64,000 nt of DNA. Origin: Tenacibaculum todarodis (GTDB lineage: Bacteria > Bacteroidota > Bacteroidia > Flavobacteriales > Flavobacteriaceae). Numbering within the stretch: the first letter of the stretch is position 1; each line of letters starts with the position of its first letter. Under the pieces are notes generated by a model. The model was given only the letters and a program-made list of their open reading frames with translations, was not told the origin of the DNA and did not search any database. This document shows, piece after piece, positions 33,878 to 44,281 of the stretch. The position numbers were made by a program, and so were the translations under genes. The stretch lies in the NCBI RefSeq assembly GCF_001889045.1, contig NZ_CP018155.1, positions 1,111,001-1,175,000 on the forward strand. Reading direction: 5' to 3'.

Positions 33878-36376
33878 CTACATCTTATCTCCAAAGAAAA
33901 TTGCATTCATAAATAACTTATTAGTTCCGTACCAAAAAGCTCTAAAGTTGGTGTTATCCGTAAATACAATAACTCTTCCGCTGCCCATTCTTTGTACTTT
34001 AAACGGAACCGTATTTTTAATCAACTTACTATTTTCTTTAGATATATAACCACTTAATAACGGATTAGAAGTATATTGAATTGGGTTATTATAACTCTTT
34101 TTATCAGCATTAATAAACAAGGTTGTATTTCTAAACATAGCAATTTTATCATTTTTATACCCAAAGTTTATTGGATGCGAACGATCTATGTTCGCTTCAA
34201 AAATTGCACCTCCAATAACTTGAGCACCAGATTTTAAAGATCTATTTTCAAAAGACACGTTTTCAATAGTATCGTTTTTCTTTTTCTTAAAATCTAAAGA
34301 AATAAACTTGTTAGAATTTAACCAACGAGTTGCATTTTTATAACCAATTAATGTTCCGCCATTTCTAACCCAAGTTTTTAGTTTTTCAACTTTATTTTTA
34401 TCCATTGAATAACTATTTGGAACAATTAACACGTTATACCTACTCATATCAACCCTATTTAGGTAAGACATATCTAATTTTGTTACCTTCATATTAAAAC
34501 GAGTATCTAATAAATGCCACATTTCTCCAGAATCATAACTTGTAATTCCATCACCAACTAACATGGCAATTTTAGGTTGCTTTACTGCTCTAAAATTATT
34601 AGAACCTAAGTCAATCCCGTCATTTAAACCTGTGTTTACAGCGTTTAAATTTAAGTTACTTTCATTTGCAACTTCTTGTAGAAAAGAAAACATTTCTGTG
34701 GAATTTAATTTCTGATTCTGAACAGGAATAAAAATAGTTCCATAATCATACGAAATTCCGCCATTTTTAAAGTTCTTCATTGATACTTTTGCACGTAACC
34801 CTTTTTCTAAAATTGCATTCAATGCTTTTGGCGTATAATATTCGTTCCAAGGCATTAAATAACCATAATCACTTTTAAAACTAACATTTCCAGATTTCAT
34901 TTTTAAATCTAAAATCTCATTTCCTGCTTTAGAAAGCGAAACATTTTCTGCATAATCAACTCCAAAAGAATGATTAAAAGTCCACGCAGAAACATCATAA
35001 AATAAGCTATCTTTAAACGTTTTACGAACATCAAACATTGCTTTTACCAAACGCTGATTCTTTTGATTCATAGGAACTACATAACTATATCCTTTTTTAA
35101 ATTGTTTTCCGTTTGAAGAAAAATCAGATTTTACTTCGTGAATTTTAATCTGATGACGTTTTAAAACTTCAGCTAAATGAAAACTTTTTGCAGCATCTTT
35201 TTCATCACCAAAAACAATGGCTTTATTTTCTCCTGAATTTCTTGAATTTTTATAAAAATCTTGTTGGTATTGTAAGATTTTTACACGCATATTTTTTGCC
35301 GCTTCTAAAGTTGATAAAGCTGCCGTAAATTGATTTCTAATAGTAAACGGAAAAGTTAAAATTCCGTTATCACTTTCTTGTGCATGACCACGAGAACTTG
35401 CTTGTTCAAACAAAATACCGATACTTCCATTTATGTCTGGAAAGGTTGAACCTTTACCGTAATAAAAATCATCAAAACTTTCTTCAGAATAATACATTGA
35501 ACCAATTTTATCAAAAGCTTTTGCATGATAGGTTGCAATTTCTTTTGTTAAATCTTGATTCATTTGTGGTGTTAACGGATTGGTTCTACTTGGAATACCA
35601 GGCTGAAAAAAGAAACTTGAATTGGTTCCCATTTCATGATGATCCGTTAAAATATTAGGCAACCATTTATGAAAACTTGCTATTCTTGCTCTACTTTCTG
35701 GTAATTGAACTGGCAACCAATCTCTATTCATATCAAACCAATAGTGATTGGTTCTTCCTCCAGGCCAAACTTCTCTATATTCTCTGTCATTTGGATCTGG
35801 ATTAATATTTTGAGCCTTATTTGTATTTGCCCAATACGCAAAACGTTGCAAACCGTCTGGATTAAATGATGGATCAAATAAAATAACGGTATTGTTTAAT
35901 AATTCATCAATTTTATTTCCTTGTGCAGCTGCCAAATAATAAGCAGCAGCTAAGCCTGCATTTGCACCACTTGGTTCATTTCCATGAATTGAAAAACCTT
36001 GATACACAACAATTGGTGCATTTGAAACATTAATTGAAGCATTATTTGTTGCTTCAATATGTGTAGTTCTAATTACTTCTAAATTCTGATGATTTTTAGG
36101 CGAAGTAATTGTTAATAATAACAAAGGTCTTCCTTCAAACGTAGCTCCTCTATTTTCAATAGAAATCCTGTCTGAAGAAGCTGCCAAGGCTTTCATGTAT
36201 TCAACTAACTTATCATGTGTAACGTGCCACTCACCTACTTCATGACCAATTACAGATTTTGGTGTTGGAATTGCAGAATTATATGTTACATCTTTAGGTA
36301 AATAATACGATAAATCTACTTGTTGCGCAGATATTGACAACGAAGTAATTAAGAAAAGAAAAAGTAGTTTTTTCAT
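33878..36376 (-). CDS. M14 family zinc carboxypeptidase, secreted
   Basis: A protein of 832 residues with a signal peptide (1-18, ending SISAQ). The M14 domain occupies about 40-370. The zinc pair H131-x2-E134 is in SIHGNEPSGANAG, a conserved FDPSFNPDGLQRF follows, then the third ligand region LTDHHEMGTNSSFFF and a late ILFEQASSRGH with the likely catalytic Glu. The C-terminal half has a DPP-like or GATase-like fold (near 590-720, LVGDGITSYDSGEMW). It probably releases C-terminal amino acids from peptides in the periplasm. Confidence 0.9.
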   Translation of the reverse strand: MKKLLFLFLITSLSISAQQVDLSYYLPKDVTYNSAIPTPKSVIGHEVGEWHVTHDKLVEYMKALAASSDRISIENRGATFEGRPLLLLTITSPKNHQNLEVIRTTHIEATNNASINVSNAPIVVYQGFSIHGNEPSGANAGLAAAYYLAAAQGNKIDELLNNTVILFDPSFNPDGLQRFAYWANTNKAQNINPDPNDREYREVWPGGRTNHYWFDMNRDWLPVQLPESRARIASFHKWLPNILTDHHEMGTNSSFFFQPGIPSRTNPLTPQMNQDLTKEIATYHAKAFDKIGSMYYSEESFDDFYYGKGSTFPDINGSIGILFEQASSRGHAQESDNGILTFPFTIRNQFTAALSTLEAAKNMRVKILQYQQDFYKNSRNSGENKAIVFGDEKDAAKSFHLAEVLKRHQIKIHEVKSDFSSNGKQFKKGYSYVVPMNQKNQRLVKAMFDVRKTFKDSLFYDVSAWTFNHSFGVDYAENVSLSKAGNEILDLKMKSGNVSFKSDYGYLMPWNEYYTPKALNAILEKGLRAKVSMKNFKNGGISYDYGTIFIPVQNQKLNSTEMFSFLQEVANESNLNLNAVNTGLNDGIDLGSNNFRAVKQPKIAMLVGDGITSYDSGEMWHLLDTRFNMKVTKLDMSYLNRVDMSRYNVLIVPNSYSMDKNKVEKLKTWVRNGGTLIGYKNATRWLNSNKFISLDFKKKKNDTIENVSFENRSLKSGAQVIGGAIFEANIDRSHPINFGYKNDKIAMFRNTTLFINADKKSYNNPIQYTSNPLLSGYISKENSKLIKNTVPFKVQRMGSGRVIVFTDNTNFRAFWYGTNKLFMNAIFFGDKM

Positions 36377-36490
36377 TATAAAAAGTTTGTTAGTTTTCAG
36401 CTTACAAGATAAAGAAACAAAAAGATTGTATAATTTACCACAACCTATTTAACGTATCTTTAACAAAGTTAAATGCAATATAAAAGGCAT

Positions 36491-36520
36491 AAAAAAACCT
36501 CACTAAGTTAGTGAGGTTTT
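36491..36520 (-). terminator. Rho-independent terminator of the DUF1338 gene
   Basis: On the minus strand, AAAACCTCACTAA and TTAGTGAGGTTTT form a strong stem and are followed by seven T. It is 24 bases after the DUF1338 stop codon. Confidence 0.85.
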
Positions 36521-36543
36521 CAATATTATAATATAAATGAAAT

Positions 36544-37356
36544 TTACTTGTCTTGTAATTTCATATCTGTACTTTCAAAAATTTTGTCTGCAGAACCTGC
36601 AATAAAACCAGAATATAATTCGCCATTTTGCATTGGATGACGGAATGAAAACTCATAATAACAAGAAGTTATTTCTTTAGTAATCTCTTTAAAAGCAACA
36701 GGAATTGTATCTGCTAAAATACTAGATTGCTCTAAAAATTCAGCTGGAGTTCCTTTAATTTCTCCACCAGAAGTATTCATTTTAAATCCGTTTTCTTTTA
36801 CAAACTCGTTTACTTCTTGCAGCGAATTAAAAGTATCTAATTTGTTTACATCAACGGTAAAATGGTTAGAACAGAATCCATTTACATACAACCAAGCTGC
36901 ATATTCAGTTTCTTCTTGAAGTTTTTCATACACATCAAATGAAGGTTGCTCCCATAAACGTCCTTTAAAAACTAATTCTTGCGGATTTAAATTTTCCGAA
37001 GGAATAGCATCAATCATATTCTTTACAGTTTCCTGTAAATCATTAGAAAACTCTTTGGTTAATAACTGACTAATAAATACTCTTGGCGCATCTTTATCAG
37101 TTGCATGCTCATAATGTTTTGCGTATAATTTCTTTTTCTCAAAATGATAATCGCCACATTCTTTGTAACCTGCTTTAATAAATGGAGTTGCTAAAACCTC
37201 GATATTTACACGTTCGTCGTCAAATGTTCTAAAGGCTACATGGTCGTTAAAAACGTTGTTTCCCTTTGTAATAAACAAATCTTTAATTTTCTGTGCAGAA
37301 GGAGTTCTTTCTGTATACTCTTTCCACAAGGCATCAAATATTTCTACTGTATTCAT
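36544..37356 (-). CDS. DUF1338 / HglS-like 2-oxoadipate dioxygenase family protein
   Basis: A protein of 270 residues with DUF1338 features: NDHVAFRTFDDERVNIEVL near residues 37-55 (metal His in the NDHVAFRTF motif), and SNHFTVDVNKL with a second metal His near 160. Related HglS enzymes of Pseudomonas convert 2-oxoadipate to D-2-hydroxyglutarate in lysine catabolism. It is cytoplasmic. It is divergent from the FAD/Fe-S dehydrogenase gene, which resembles YdiJ and could use D-2-hydroxyglutarate as substrate. The pathway role is therefore inferred from both the family and the pairing. Confidence 0.85.
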   Translation of the reverse strand: MNTVEIFDALWKEYTERTPSAQKIKDLFITKGNNVFNDHVAFRTFDDERVNIEVLATPFIKAGYKECGDYHFEKKKLYAKHYEHATDKDAPRVFISQLLTKEFSNDLQETVKNMIDAIPSENLNPQELVFKGRLWEQPSFDVYEKLQEETEYAAWLYVNGFCSNHFTVDVNKLDTFNSLQEVNEFVKENGFKMNTSGGEIKGTPAEFLEQSSILADTIPVAFKEITKEITSCYYEFSFRHPMQNGELYSGFIAGSADKIFESTDMKLQDK

Positions 37357-37369
37357 TTTACTTTTTAAA

Positions 37370-37377
37370 CAAATGTA
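37370..37377 (-). promoter_or_regulatory. -7 promoter element for the DUF1338 gene
   Basis: The minus strand reads TACATTTG (TAnnTTTG), 13 bases before the ATG at 37356. Confidence 0.5.
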
Positions 37378-37537
37378 AAATATTATTTCAATTTTATCAT
37401 TTTTATTTTAGTTACAAAATCACTAATTTTTATTTACAATATTTATCAATTCAATAAAAATTTTCAAACTCCTTTTCTAACTTCTACAAATCATTATTTT
37501 ATTCAGATATTTGTAAATAAGATATTTTACAATTTAG

Positions 37538-40450
37538 ATGAGTAATACTGCAACTTTAGAAACTTTACACAGTTCACTTTCTGGTGATGTTCTTTTTGAT
37601 AATTTACACAAAACGTTATACGCAACAGATGCTTCTGTGTATCGTAAAATTCCACTAGCAGTTGCTTTTCCGAAGGATGTAAAGGATATTCAAACTTTAA
37701 TTGATTTTGCTACAAAAAACAGCATTACTTTAATACCAAGAACTGCGGGAACATCACTTGCAGGACAATGTGTTGGAGATGGAATTGTAGTGGACGTTTC
37801 TAAACATTTTACCAATATTTTGGCTTTTGATGAACAAGCAAAAACGATTACTCTTGAACCTGGAATAATTAGAGACGATTTAAACGTATTTCTAAAACCA
37901 TTTGGTTTATTTTTTGGACCAAACACCTCAACATCAAATAGATGTATGATTGGCGGAATGGTTGGTAATAATTCATCAGGAAGCACGTCAATCCGTTACG
38001 GAGTTACACGTGATAAAGTGCTAAGCATTGATACTATTTTATCTGACGGAAGTTTAGCTACTTTTTCTGAAATTTCTTCAGAAGAATTTAAACAGAAATC
38101 TAGAGAAAATACGAAAGAAGGAAAAATATATAAATCGATTTTAAATGAGCTTTCTTCGGAAGAAAATCAGCAAGAAATTAAAAACGAATTTCCGAAGGAA
38201 AGTATTCACAGAAGATGTACTGGTTATGCAGTTGATGAATTTCTAAAATCCGATTTATTTGGCGGAAATAAATCAACAATAAACGTTGCTAAATTTTTAG
38301 CAGGAAGCGAAGGAACTTTAGCCTTTTCAACCGCAATTACTATTCAGTTAGACAACTTACCTCCTACTGAAAGTATTATGATTTGTACGCATTTTAAAAG
38401 TATAAATGAAAGCTTAAAAGCTACAATTATTGCCATGAATCACAATTTATATAATTGTGAATTGATGGATAAAACCATTTTAGATTGTACAAAAGATAAT
38501 CGCGAATTAGCAAAAAATAGGTTTTTTTTACAAGGAGATCCAGAAGCAGTTTTAATGTTAGAAGTTTCAGCAAACACACTTGAAGAAGCAGAAATTTTAG
38601 CAGATAATTTAATTGCAGATTTAGATAAAAACAACTTTGGTTATCATCACCCTAAAGTGTACGGAAACGATCTAGCTAAAGTGCATTATTTAAGAAAAGC
38701 TGGTTTAGGTGCTTTGGCAAATATTGTTGGCGATAAAAAAGCAGTTGCTTGTATAGAAGACACAGCCGTTGCTTTAGAAGATTTACCAAATTATATTGAG
38801 GAATTTACTCAAATTATGGCTAAATATCAGCAAAATGCTGTGTATTATGCACACGCAGGAGCTGGAGAATTACACTTACGCCCAATTCTTAATTTAAAGA
38901 AAAAGGAAGATGTAGTTTTATTCAGAAAAATTACCACAGAAACTGCCGAACTTGTTAAGAAATATAAAGGTTCTTTTTCTGGTGAACATGGCGATGGAAT
39001 TGTACGTGCAGAGTTTATTCCACTAATGATTGGTGATAAAAACTATCAATTATTAAGACGCATAAAAAAAGCCTTTGATCCAAATAACGTTTTTAACCAA
39101 GGAAAAATTACGGATGCTTTTCCGATGGACAAAAGCCTACGTTATGAAATTGACCGAAGTGAACCAACAATTAAAACACTACAAGATTTTTCTGCAAGTG
39201 AAGGAATTTTAAAACTTGCTGAAAAATGTAATGGTTCTGGCGATTGTAGAAAATCTCCTGAAGCTGGTGGAACTATGTGTCCAAGTTACCGAGCAACAAA
39301 AAACGAGAAAGACACAACAAGAGCAAGAGCAAATACTTTACGTGAAGTTTTAGCCAATAATACGGCACAAAATAAATTTGATTCTAAGGAATTAAAAGAA
39401 GTTTTTGATTTGTGTTTAAGCTGTAAAGCATGTGCAACTGAATGTCCAAGTAATGTTGATGTTTCTGCTTTAAAAGCAGAATTTTTGTATCAATATCAAG
39501 AAGAAAACGGGTATTCTTTTAGAAGTAAGTTGTTTGCTAACAATGTAAAATATAATAAATTAGGTAGTAAATTTCCTGCAATTACAAATTTTATAACCAA
39601 CACAACACTTTCTAAAAAGGTAATGGGAATTGCCACAGAACGCTCAGTTCCTAAATTGGCGAAAAAGCCATTAGAAAGTTGGTTGAAAAAACGAATTGTC
39701 ACTTCGAGCGCAGTCGAGAAGTCTCACAAAATAGTTTACTTATTTAACGATGAGTTTACCAATTATTATGATGCAGAAATTGGGAAAGATGCAGTTATCA
39801 TTTTAGAAAAGTTAGGTTATACTATACAAGCGGTTAAGCATTCAGAAAGTGGAAGAAGTTTTATTTCTAAAGGTTTTTTAAAGGAAGCTAAACAAGTTTG
39901 TAATAAAAATATTATCGTTTTTAAAGACTTAATTACTGAAGACTCACCATTAATTGGAATAGAACCTTCTGCAATTTTAACGTTTAGAGATGAATATTTA
40001 CGATTAGCAGAAGACAAACCTTCAGCAGAGAAAATAGCAAAAAACTCTTTTACAATTGAAGAGTTTTTAGCTAGTGAATTTGAAAAAGGTAATCTTGATA
40101 CTTCAATTTTCACGAATAAATCGAAAGAATTAAAGATTCATGGTCATTGTCATCAAAAGGCATTATCGTCTACACATGCAAGTTTTTCAATTTTAAATAT
40201 TCCGAAGAACTACAAAGTAACAATCTTAAATACGGGTTGTTGTGGTATGGCTGGAAGTTTTGGTTACGAGAAAGAACATTATAAAGTTTCTATGCAAGTT
40301 GGCGAAGACACTTTATTTCCGAAAGTAAGAAACTGTTCTCCAGAAACTGAAATTGTTGCCGCTGGAACAAGTTGTAGACATCAAATTTTTGATGGTACAA
40401 AACGTATTGCAAAACATCCAATATCAATATTAAAAGAAGCTTTGGCATAA
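37538..40450 (+). CDS. FAD-linked oxidase / Fe-S dehydrogenase fusion, YdiJ-like (D-2-hydroxyglutarate dehydrogenase type)
   Basis: A protein of 970 residues. FAD-binding PCMH domain at about 30-250 (LIPRTAGTSLAGQCVGDGI; MIGGMVGNNSSGSTSIRYGV), FAD-oxidase C-terminal domain at about 270-530 (ending SGEHGDGIVRAEFIPLM). Two 4Fe-4S clusters follow at about 560-650 (CNGSGDCRKSPEAGGTMCPS and CLSCKACATECPS). The C-terminal CCG region has HGHCHQKAL and NTGCCGMAGSFGYEKEHY. E. coli YdiJ is the nearest layout and is linked to D-2-hydroxyglutarate oxidation. A linker near residue 720 contains a REP-like palindrome read in frame (39697-39725). Confidence 0.9.
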   Translation: MSNTATLETLHSSLSGDVLFDNLHKTLYATDASVYRKIPLAVAFPKDVKDIQTLIDFATKNSITLIPRTAGTSLAGQCVGDGIVVDVSKHFTNILAFDEQAKTITLEPGIIRDDLNVFLKPFGLFFGPNTSTSNRCMIGGMVGNNSSGSTSIRYGVTRDKVLSIDTILSDGSLATFSEISSEEFKQKSRENTKEGKIYKSILNELSSEENQQEIKNEFPKESIHRRCTGYAVDEFLKSDLFGGNKSTINVAKFLAGSEGTLAFSTAITIQLDNLPPTESIMICTHFKSINESLKATIIAMNHNLYNCELMDKTILDCTKDNRELAKNRFFLQGDPEAVLMLEVSANTLEEAEILADNLIADLDKNNFGYHHPKVYGNDLAKVHYLRKAGLGALANIVGDKKAVACIEDTAVALEDLPNYIEEFTQIMAKYQQNAVYYAHAGAGELHLRPILNLKKKEDVVLFRKITTETAELVKKYKGSFSGEHGDGIVRAEFIPLMIGDKNYQLLRRIKKAFDPNNVFNQGKITDAFPMDKSLRYEIDRSEPTIKTLQDFSASEGILKLAEKCNGSGDCRKSPEAGGTMCPSYRATKNEKDTTRARANTLREVLANNTAQNKFDSKELKEVFDLCLSCKACATECPSNVDVSALKAEFLYQYQEENGYSFRSKLFANNVKYNKLGSKFPAITNFITNTTLSKKVMGIATERSVPKLAKKPLESWLKKRIVTSSAVEKSHKIVYLFNDEFTNYYDAEIGKDAVIILEKLGYTIQAVKHSESGRSFISKGFLKEAKQVCNKNIIVFKDLITEDSPLIGIEPSAILTFRDEYLRLAEDKPSAEKIAKNSFTIEEFLASEFEKGNLDTSIFTNKSKELKIHGHCHQKALSSTHASFSILNIPKNYKVTILNTGCCGMAGSFGYEKEHYKVSMQVGEDTLFPKVRNCSPETEIVAAGTSCRHQIFDGTKRIAKHPISILKEALA
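39697..39725. repeat. REP-like palindrome inside the coding sequence
   Basis: TGTCACTTCGAGC... and ...GAGAAGTCTC form the GTCACTTCGA-type dispersed palindrome of Bacteroidota (ACTTC at 39701-39705 with GAAGT at 39718-39722). It is read in frame as about ten residues (IVTSSAVEKS) in an interdomain linker. Confidence 0.6.
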
Positions 40451-40477
40451 AAAAAAGCACCCTAAAATTAGGATGCT
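40449..40477 (-). terminator. Rho-independent terminator of the OmpA gene
   Basis: AGCACCCTA (40456-40464) pairs with TAGGATGCT (40469-40477) with one mismatch. On the minus strand it is followed by eight T; on the plus strand the T-run is broken, so it mainly serves the leftward OmpA gene. Confidence 0.8.
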
Positions 40478-40499
40478 CTTTCCGATTTTAAAATTAAAA

Positions 40500-41363
40500 T
40501 TATGGTTTAAGGGTATTATTTTCTGCTAACATACCAAAGAACTTATCTAAGTTTGGTAAAATAACAATACGTGTTCTACGGTTTCTAGCTCTATTTTCTT
40601 TAGTATCATTTAACACTAACGGCACAGAACTACCTCTACCTGAAGCTATTAATCTTTCAGATTTAATAAAGTATTTTTTCTCTAATAATCTTACAATAGA
40701 TGTAGCTCTTTGCACACTTAAGTCCCAGTTATCTTTAATAGTTGCTGTACTAATAGACTGAGAATCTGTATGACCTTCAATCATTACATCCATACTTGGT
40801 TCCGAGTTAATTACATCTGCTAATTTTTGTAATAAAGGAAACGCATTCTTATTAACTTTTGCACTTCCAGATCTAAATAAAAGTTTATCAGAAACTGAAA
40901 TCATAACAACTGTATTTTCTACATTTATGTCAATATCGCTATCATTATAAATTCCGGCAGAATTCATAGAGTTCTTTAAATTGTAATCTAGAACTAAATT
41001 AACGGTATCTTTTAAAGTTTTAGCTTGTGCTAATTTATTTGCGTCAATTTTGGATAAAGTTGCATTTAACCCTTCTCTTTGTTCTTTTGATAAAATTATT
41101 TTATTATCATCAGAAAAATTCAATTTACTTTTTTCAAGAGTTACATTTTCATCTTTTAATGAGTTAATTTTATTGTTATAATTATCTACTCTTTTTTCAA
41201 TTTTTGCAAACTTAGCCTCTAAAGCCTCTTTTTCTAAAGTTGTTTTTTGAAGATTTCCATTTGCATCAATATATTGTTGCTCTAATTGAGCATATTTCTT
41301 TTTTGAAACACAAGATGTTGTTAATAAAGAAATTGCAACAAAAGGAATGATAAATTTTTTCAT
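40500..41363 (-). CDS. OmpA family lipoprotein with coiled coil
   Basis: A protein of 287 residues. A signal sequence with lipobox LLTTSC (lipidated Cys near position 18), a charged coiled coil (about 22-110), and a C-terminal OmpA-like peptidoglycan-binding domain (about 150-275). Key features are MIEGHTDSQSIS and WDLSVQRATSIVRLL, then NRARNRRTRIVILP. It would tether the outer membrane to peptidoglycan, in a layout like that of Pal or MotB-C-type proteins. It is transcribed alone with its own terminator. Confidence 0.92.
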   Translation of the reverse strand: MKKFIIPFVAISLLTTSCVSKKKYAQLEQQYIDANGNLQKTTLEKEALEAKFAKIEKRVDNYNNKINSLKDENVTLEKSKLNFSDDNKIILSKEQREGLNATLSKIDANKLAQAKTLKDTVNLVLDYNLKNSMNSAGIYNDSDIDINVENTVVMISVSDKLLFRSGSAKVNKNAFPLLQKLADVINSEPSMDVMIEGHTDSQSISTATIKDNWDLSVQRATSIVRLLEKKYFIKSERLIASGRGSSVPLVLNDTKENRARNRRTRIVILPNLDKFFGMLAENNTLKP

Positions 41364-41477
41364 GATAAATTGTTTTAATTATATAATACTTATTTAGTTG
41401 TTATTCATGTACTATATATTAAACAACTAAGTTTTAAAAAACCCTACCCTAAAAATTAAATATTTAAAAAAAAGAAC

Positions 41478-41513
41478 AAAAAAAATCCATAAAAACTTAG
41501 TTTTCATGGATTT
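41478..41513 (-). terminator. Rho-independent terminator of valS
   Basis: ATCCAT/ATGGAT-type stem (41483-41490 with 41506-41513), extended by A/T pairs, followed on the minus strand by eight T (41478-41485 as A on the plus strand). It is 26 bases after the valS stop. Confidence 0.8.
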
Positions 41514-41538
41514 ATAAATATAAAAAAAATATAAAGTT

Positions 41539-44175
41539 TTATTTAAGAGAAGCTAAACTTGACTTAATAGTTTCAATTTTAGCAACAGTATCAGCTTCTT
41601 TTTTACGCTCTAATGCCAAAACTTTTTCTGGTGCATTGTTTACAAAACGTTCATTAGAAAGCTTCTTTTGAATTCCGAATAAGAAACCTTCTGCTCTTTT
41701 TAATTCAGCATTTAGTTTTTCAGTTTCTGCTTCTACATCAATATCATCAGCAGAAACAGGTATAAAATATTCGTTAGATTTTACTCTAAATGAAGCTCCT
41801 TCTACTTTTTCTGTAACATAATTTATAGTTGAAGCATTTGTTAACTTTTGAATTACAACATCGAATTCTTTTGTGTTGTTTTCATTATTAACCGCAAACA
41901 ATTCTACCGCATCTTTAAAAGAAATGTTTTTATCTTTTCTAATAGTTCTAATTCCTGAAACTACACCAGTTGCAAAATCAAAATCAGCAATAATTTTAGA
42001 ATCAAAATCTTTAATTGTTGGGTATTTTGCAATTACCAATGCTTCTTCTGGAGTTCTTTCTGTAATATGTTGCCAAATTTCTTCTGTTAAAAATGGCATA
42101 AACGGATGTAAAACTTTTAAATTATTTTCTAAAACAGCAATTATAGATTCAAATGTTTTAGCGTCAATTGGTTGTTGATATCCTGGTTTTACAATCTCTA
42201 ATAACCATGAAGAAAAATCGTCCATAATTAGCTTGTACATAGACATTAACGCGTCAGACAAACGATATTTACTATAATGATCTTCTATTTCTACTAACGC
42301 TTTTTGAAACTTAGCTTCATACCAAGCTAAACCTATTTTAGCGGTTTCTGGTTGTGGTAAATTTGCATCTACTTCCCAACCTTTTATCAAACGGAAAGCA
42401 TTCCAAATTTTATTAACAAAACCTTTTCCTTGCTGACATAAATCTTCATCAAACATTAAATCGTTTCCAGCGGCAGAGCTTAATAAAAGTCCAACACGAA
42501 CTCCATCTGCTCCATAATCTTCAATTAACTTTAAAGCATCTGGTGAGTTACCTAAAGATTTAGACATTTTACGTCTTTGTTTATCTCTAACTAAACCTGT
42601 TAAATAAACATTATTGAAAGGTTTTTCATTTTTATATTCATATCCAGCAACAATCATACGTGCAACCCAGAAAAATAAAATATCTGGCCCCGTTACTAAA
42701 TCGTTTGTTGGATAGTAGTATTTAATTTCTTCGTTTTCAGGGTTTCTAATTCCGTCGAAAACAGACATTGGCCATAACCAAGAAGAAAACCATGTATCTA
42801 AAGCATCTTCATCTTGTTTTAAGTCTTTAGTAGTTAATGTTGAGTTTTGAGTTTTCTCTTTCGCAAGCTCAAGAGCTTCTTCAATGCTTTCAGCAACTAC
42901 AAAATCTTCTTTTCCGTCTCCGTAGAAATATGCAGGAATTTGTTGTCCCCACCAAAGTTGACGAGAAATATTCCAATCACGCACATTTTCCATCCAATGA
43001 CGGTACGTGTTTTCGAACTTCTTTGGATATAAATTGATTTCTGTATCTTCTCCTAAAACTGCATCAATAGCCGGTTTAGCTAAATCAGTCATTTTTAAAA
43101 ACCATTGATCAGACAATCTTGGTTCAATAACAGCTTTGGTTCTTTCTGATGTTCCTACTTTATTGGTGTGAACTTCAGTTTTTAGTAGAATTCCTTTTTC
43201 TTCTAATTCTTTGGTAACTTCTTTTCTAGCTACAAACCTATCTTTTCCTTCATAATGCAATCCGAAAGAGTTTAAAGAAGCATCATCATTAAAAATATCT
43301 ATTACTTCTAATTTATGCTTATCACCTAAAACTTTATCGTTTTCATCATGAGCAGGTGTAACTTTTAAACATCCTGTCCCAAACTCTACATCTACATATT
43401 CATCTTCAATAATAGGAATTACTCTTCCGCAGAGCGGAACAATAGCTTTTTTACCTTTTAAGTGTGTAAAACGTTCATCATTTGGATTGATACAAATTGC
43501 AGTATCACCAAAAATAGTTTCTGGTCTTGTTGTTGCAATTGTTAACGTATCTTCTGAATCTTCAATTTTATATTCTAAATAATAAAGATTTCCTTGTTTT
43601 TCAATATGAATAACTTCTTCATCTGAAAGTGTTGTTTTTGCTTCAGGATCCCAGTTTACCATTCTGTAACCACGGTAAATTAAACCTTTGTTGTATAAAT
43701 CAACAAAAACTTTAATTACAGATTCAGACATTGCTGGATCCATTGTAAAAGCAGTTCTTTCCCAATCGCAAGAAGCACCAATTTTCTTTAATTGATCAAG
43801 AATTATTCCTCCATACTCATGTTTCCATTCCCAAGCGTGTGCTAAAAATTCTTCACGAGTTAAATCGTTTTTATTAATTCCTTGTTCTTTTAACTTCGCA
43901 ACAACTTTAGCTTCAGTAGCTATTGAAGCGTGGTCTGTTCCAGGAACCCAACAAGCATTTTTACCTAATAAACGAGCACGTCTAATTAATACATCTTGAA
44001 TTGTATTATTCAACATGTGTCCCATGTGCAACACACCTGTTACGTTTGGTGGAGGAATTACAATTGTATAAGGTTCGCGGTCATCTACTTCAGAATGAAA
44101 GTAATTATTTTTCATCCAGTAGTCGTACCACTTATCTTCTACTTCACTTGAGTTATATTTTGATGGAATTTGCAT
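41539..44175 (-). CDS. valS: Valine--tRNA ligase
   Basis: A protein of 878 residues from the ATG at 44175. A further in-frame ATG at 44208 overlaps the promoter element and was rejected. Class I motifs are HMGH in [14 protein letters not shown] near residue 47 and KMSKS in [12 protein letters not shown] in the second half. The editing domain (about 190-340) includes [19 protein letters not shown]. The C-terminal arm ends in a Lys/Glu-rich coiled coil. It attaches valine to its tRNA. Length and motif spacing are those of the bacterial enzyme. Confidence 0.98.
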   Translation of the reverse strand: MQIPSKYNSSEVEDKWYDYWMKNNYFHSEVDDREPYTIVIPPPNVTGVLHMGHMLNNTIQDVLIRRARLLGKNACWVPGTDHASIATEAKVVAKLKEQGINKNDLTREEFLAHAWEWKHEYGGIILDQLKKIGASCDWERTAFTMDPAMSESVIKVFVDLYNKGLIYRGYRMVNWDPEAKTTLSDEEVIHIEKQGNLYYLEYKIEDSEDTLTIATTRPETIFGDTAICINPNDERFTHLKGKKAIVPLCGRVIPIIEDEYVDVEFGTGCLKVTPAHDENDKVLGDKHKLEVIDIFNDDASLNSFGLHYEGKDRFVARKEVTKELEEKGILLKTEVHTNKVGTSERTKAVIEPRLSDQWFLKMTDLAKPAIDAVLGEDTEINLYPKKFENTYRHWMENVRDWNISRQLWWGQQIPAYFYGDGKEDFVVAESIEEALELAKEKTQNSTLTTKDLKQDEDALDTWFSSWLWPMSVFDGIRNPENEEIKYYYPTNDLVTGPDILFFWVARMIVAGYEYKNEKPFNNVYLTGLVRDKQRRKMSKSLGNSPDALKLIEDYGADGVRVGLLLSSAAGNDLMFDEDLCQQGKGFVNKIWNAFRLIKGWEVDANLPQPETAKIGLAWYEAKFQKALVEIEDHYSKYRLSDALMSMYKLIMDDFSSWLLEIVKPGYQQPIDAKTFESIIAVLENNLKVLHPFMPFLTEEIWQHITERTPEEALVIAKYPTIKDFDSKIIADFDFATGVVSGIRTIRKDKNISFKDAVELFAVNNENNTKEFDVVIQKLTNASTINYVTEKVEGASFRVKSNEYFIPVSADDIDVEAETEKLNAELKRAEGFLFGIQKKLSNERFVNNAPEKVLALERKKEADTVAKIETIKSSLASLK

Positions 44176-44205
44176 CTTTTGGAATGGTTTTTGAAATATA
44201 GTAGG

Positions 44206-44213
44206 CAAAAGTA
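44206..44213 (-). promoter_or_regulatory. -7 promoter element for valS
   Basis: The minus strand reads TACTTTTG (TAnnTTTG), 30 bases before the ATG at 44175. It overlaps the upstream in-frame ATG at 44208, so that ATG cannot be the start of the main protein. Confidence 0.55.
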
Positions 44214-44269
44214 CAATTATCTATTTTCTATAGAAAATGTATAGTTAGTTTTTTATCATTTAAAATTTG

Positions 44270-44277
44270 TAAATTTG
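44270..44277 (+). promoter_or_regulatory. -7 promoter element abutting the first DUF1573 gene
   Basis: TAAATTTG (TAnnTTTG) ends 4 bases before the ATG at 44282. If it is active, the transcript would be leaderless or almost so. Confidence 0.45.
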
Positions 44278-44281
44278 TAGT

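Noticed and set aside
40450-40480. Terminator of the YdiJ-like gene
   Set aside because: The T-run on the plus strand is interrupted, so it mainly fits the leftward OmpA gene.
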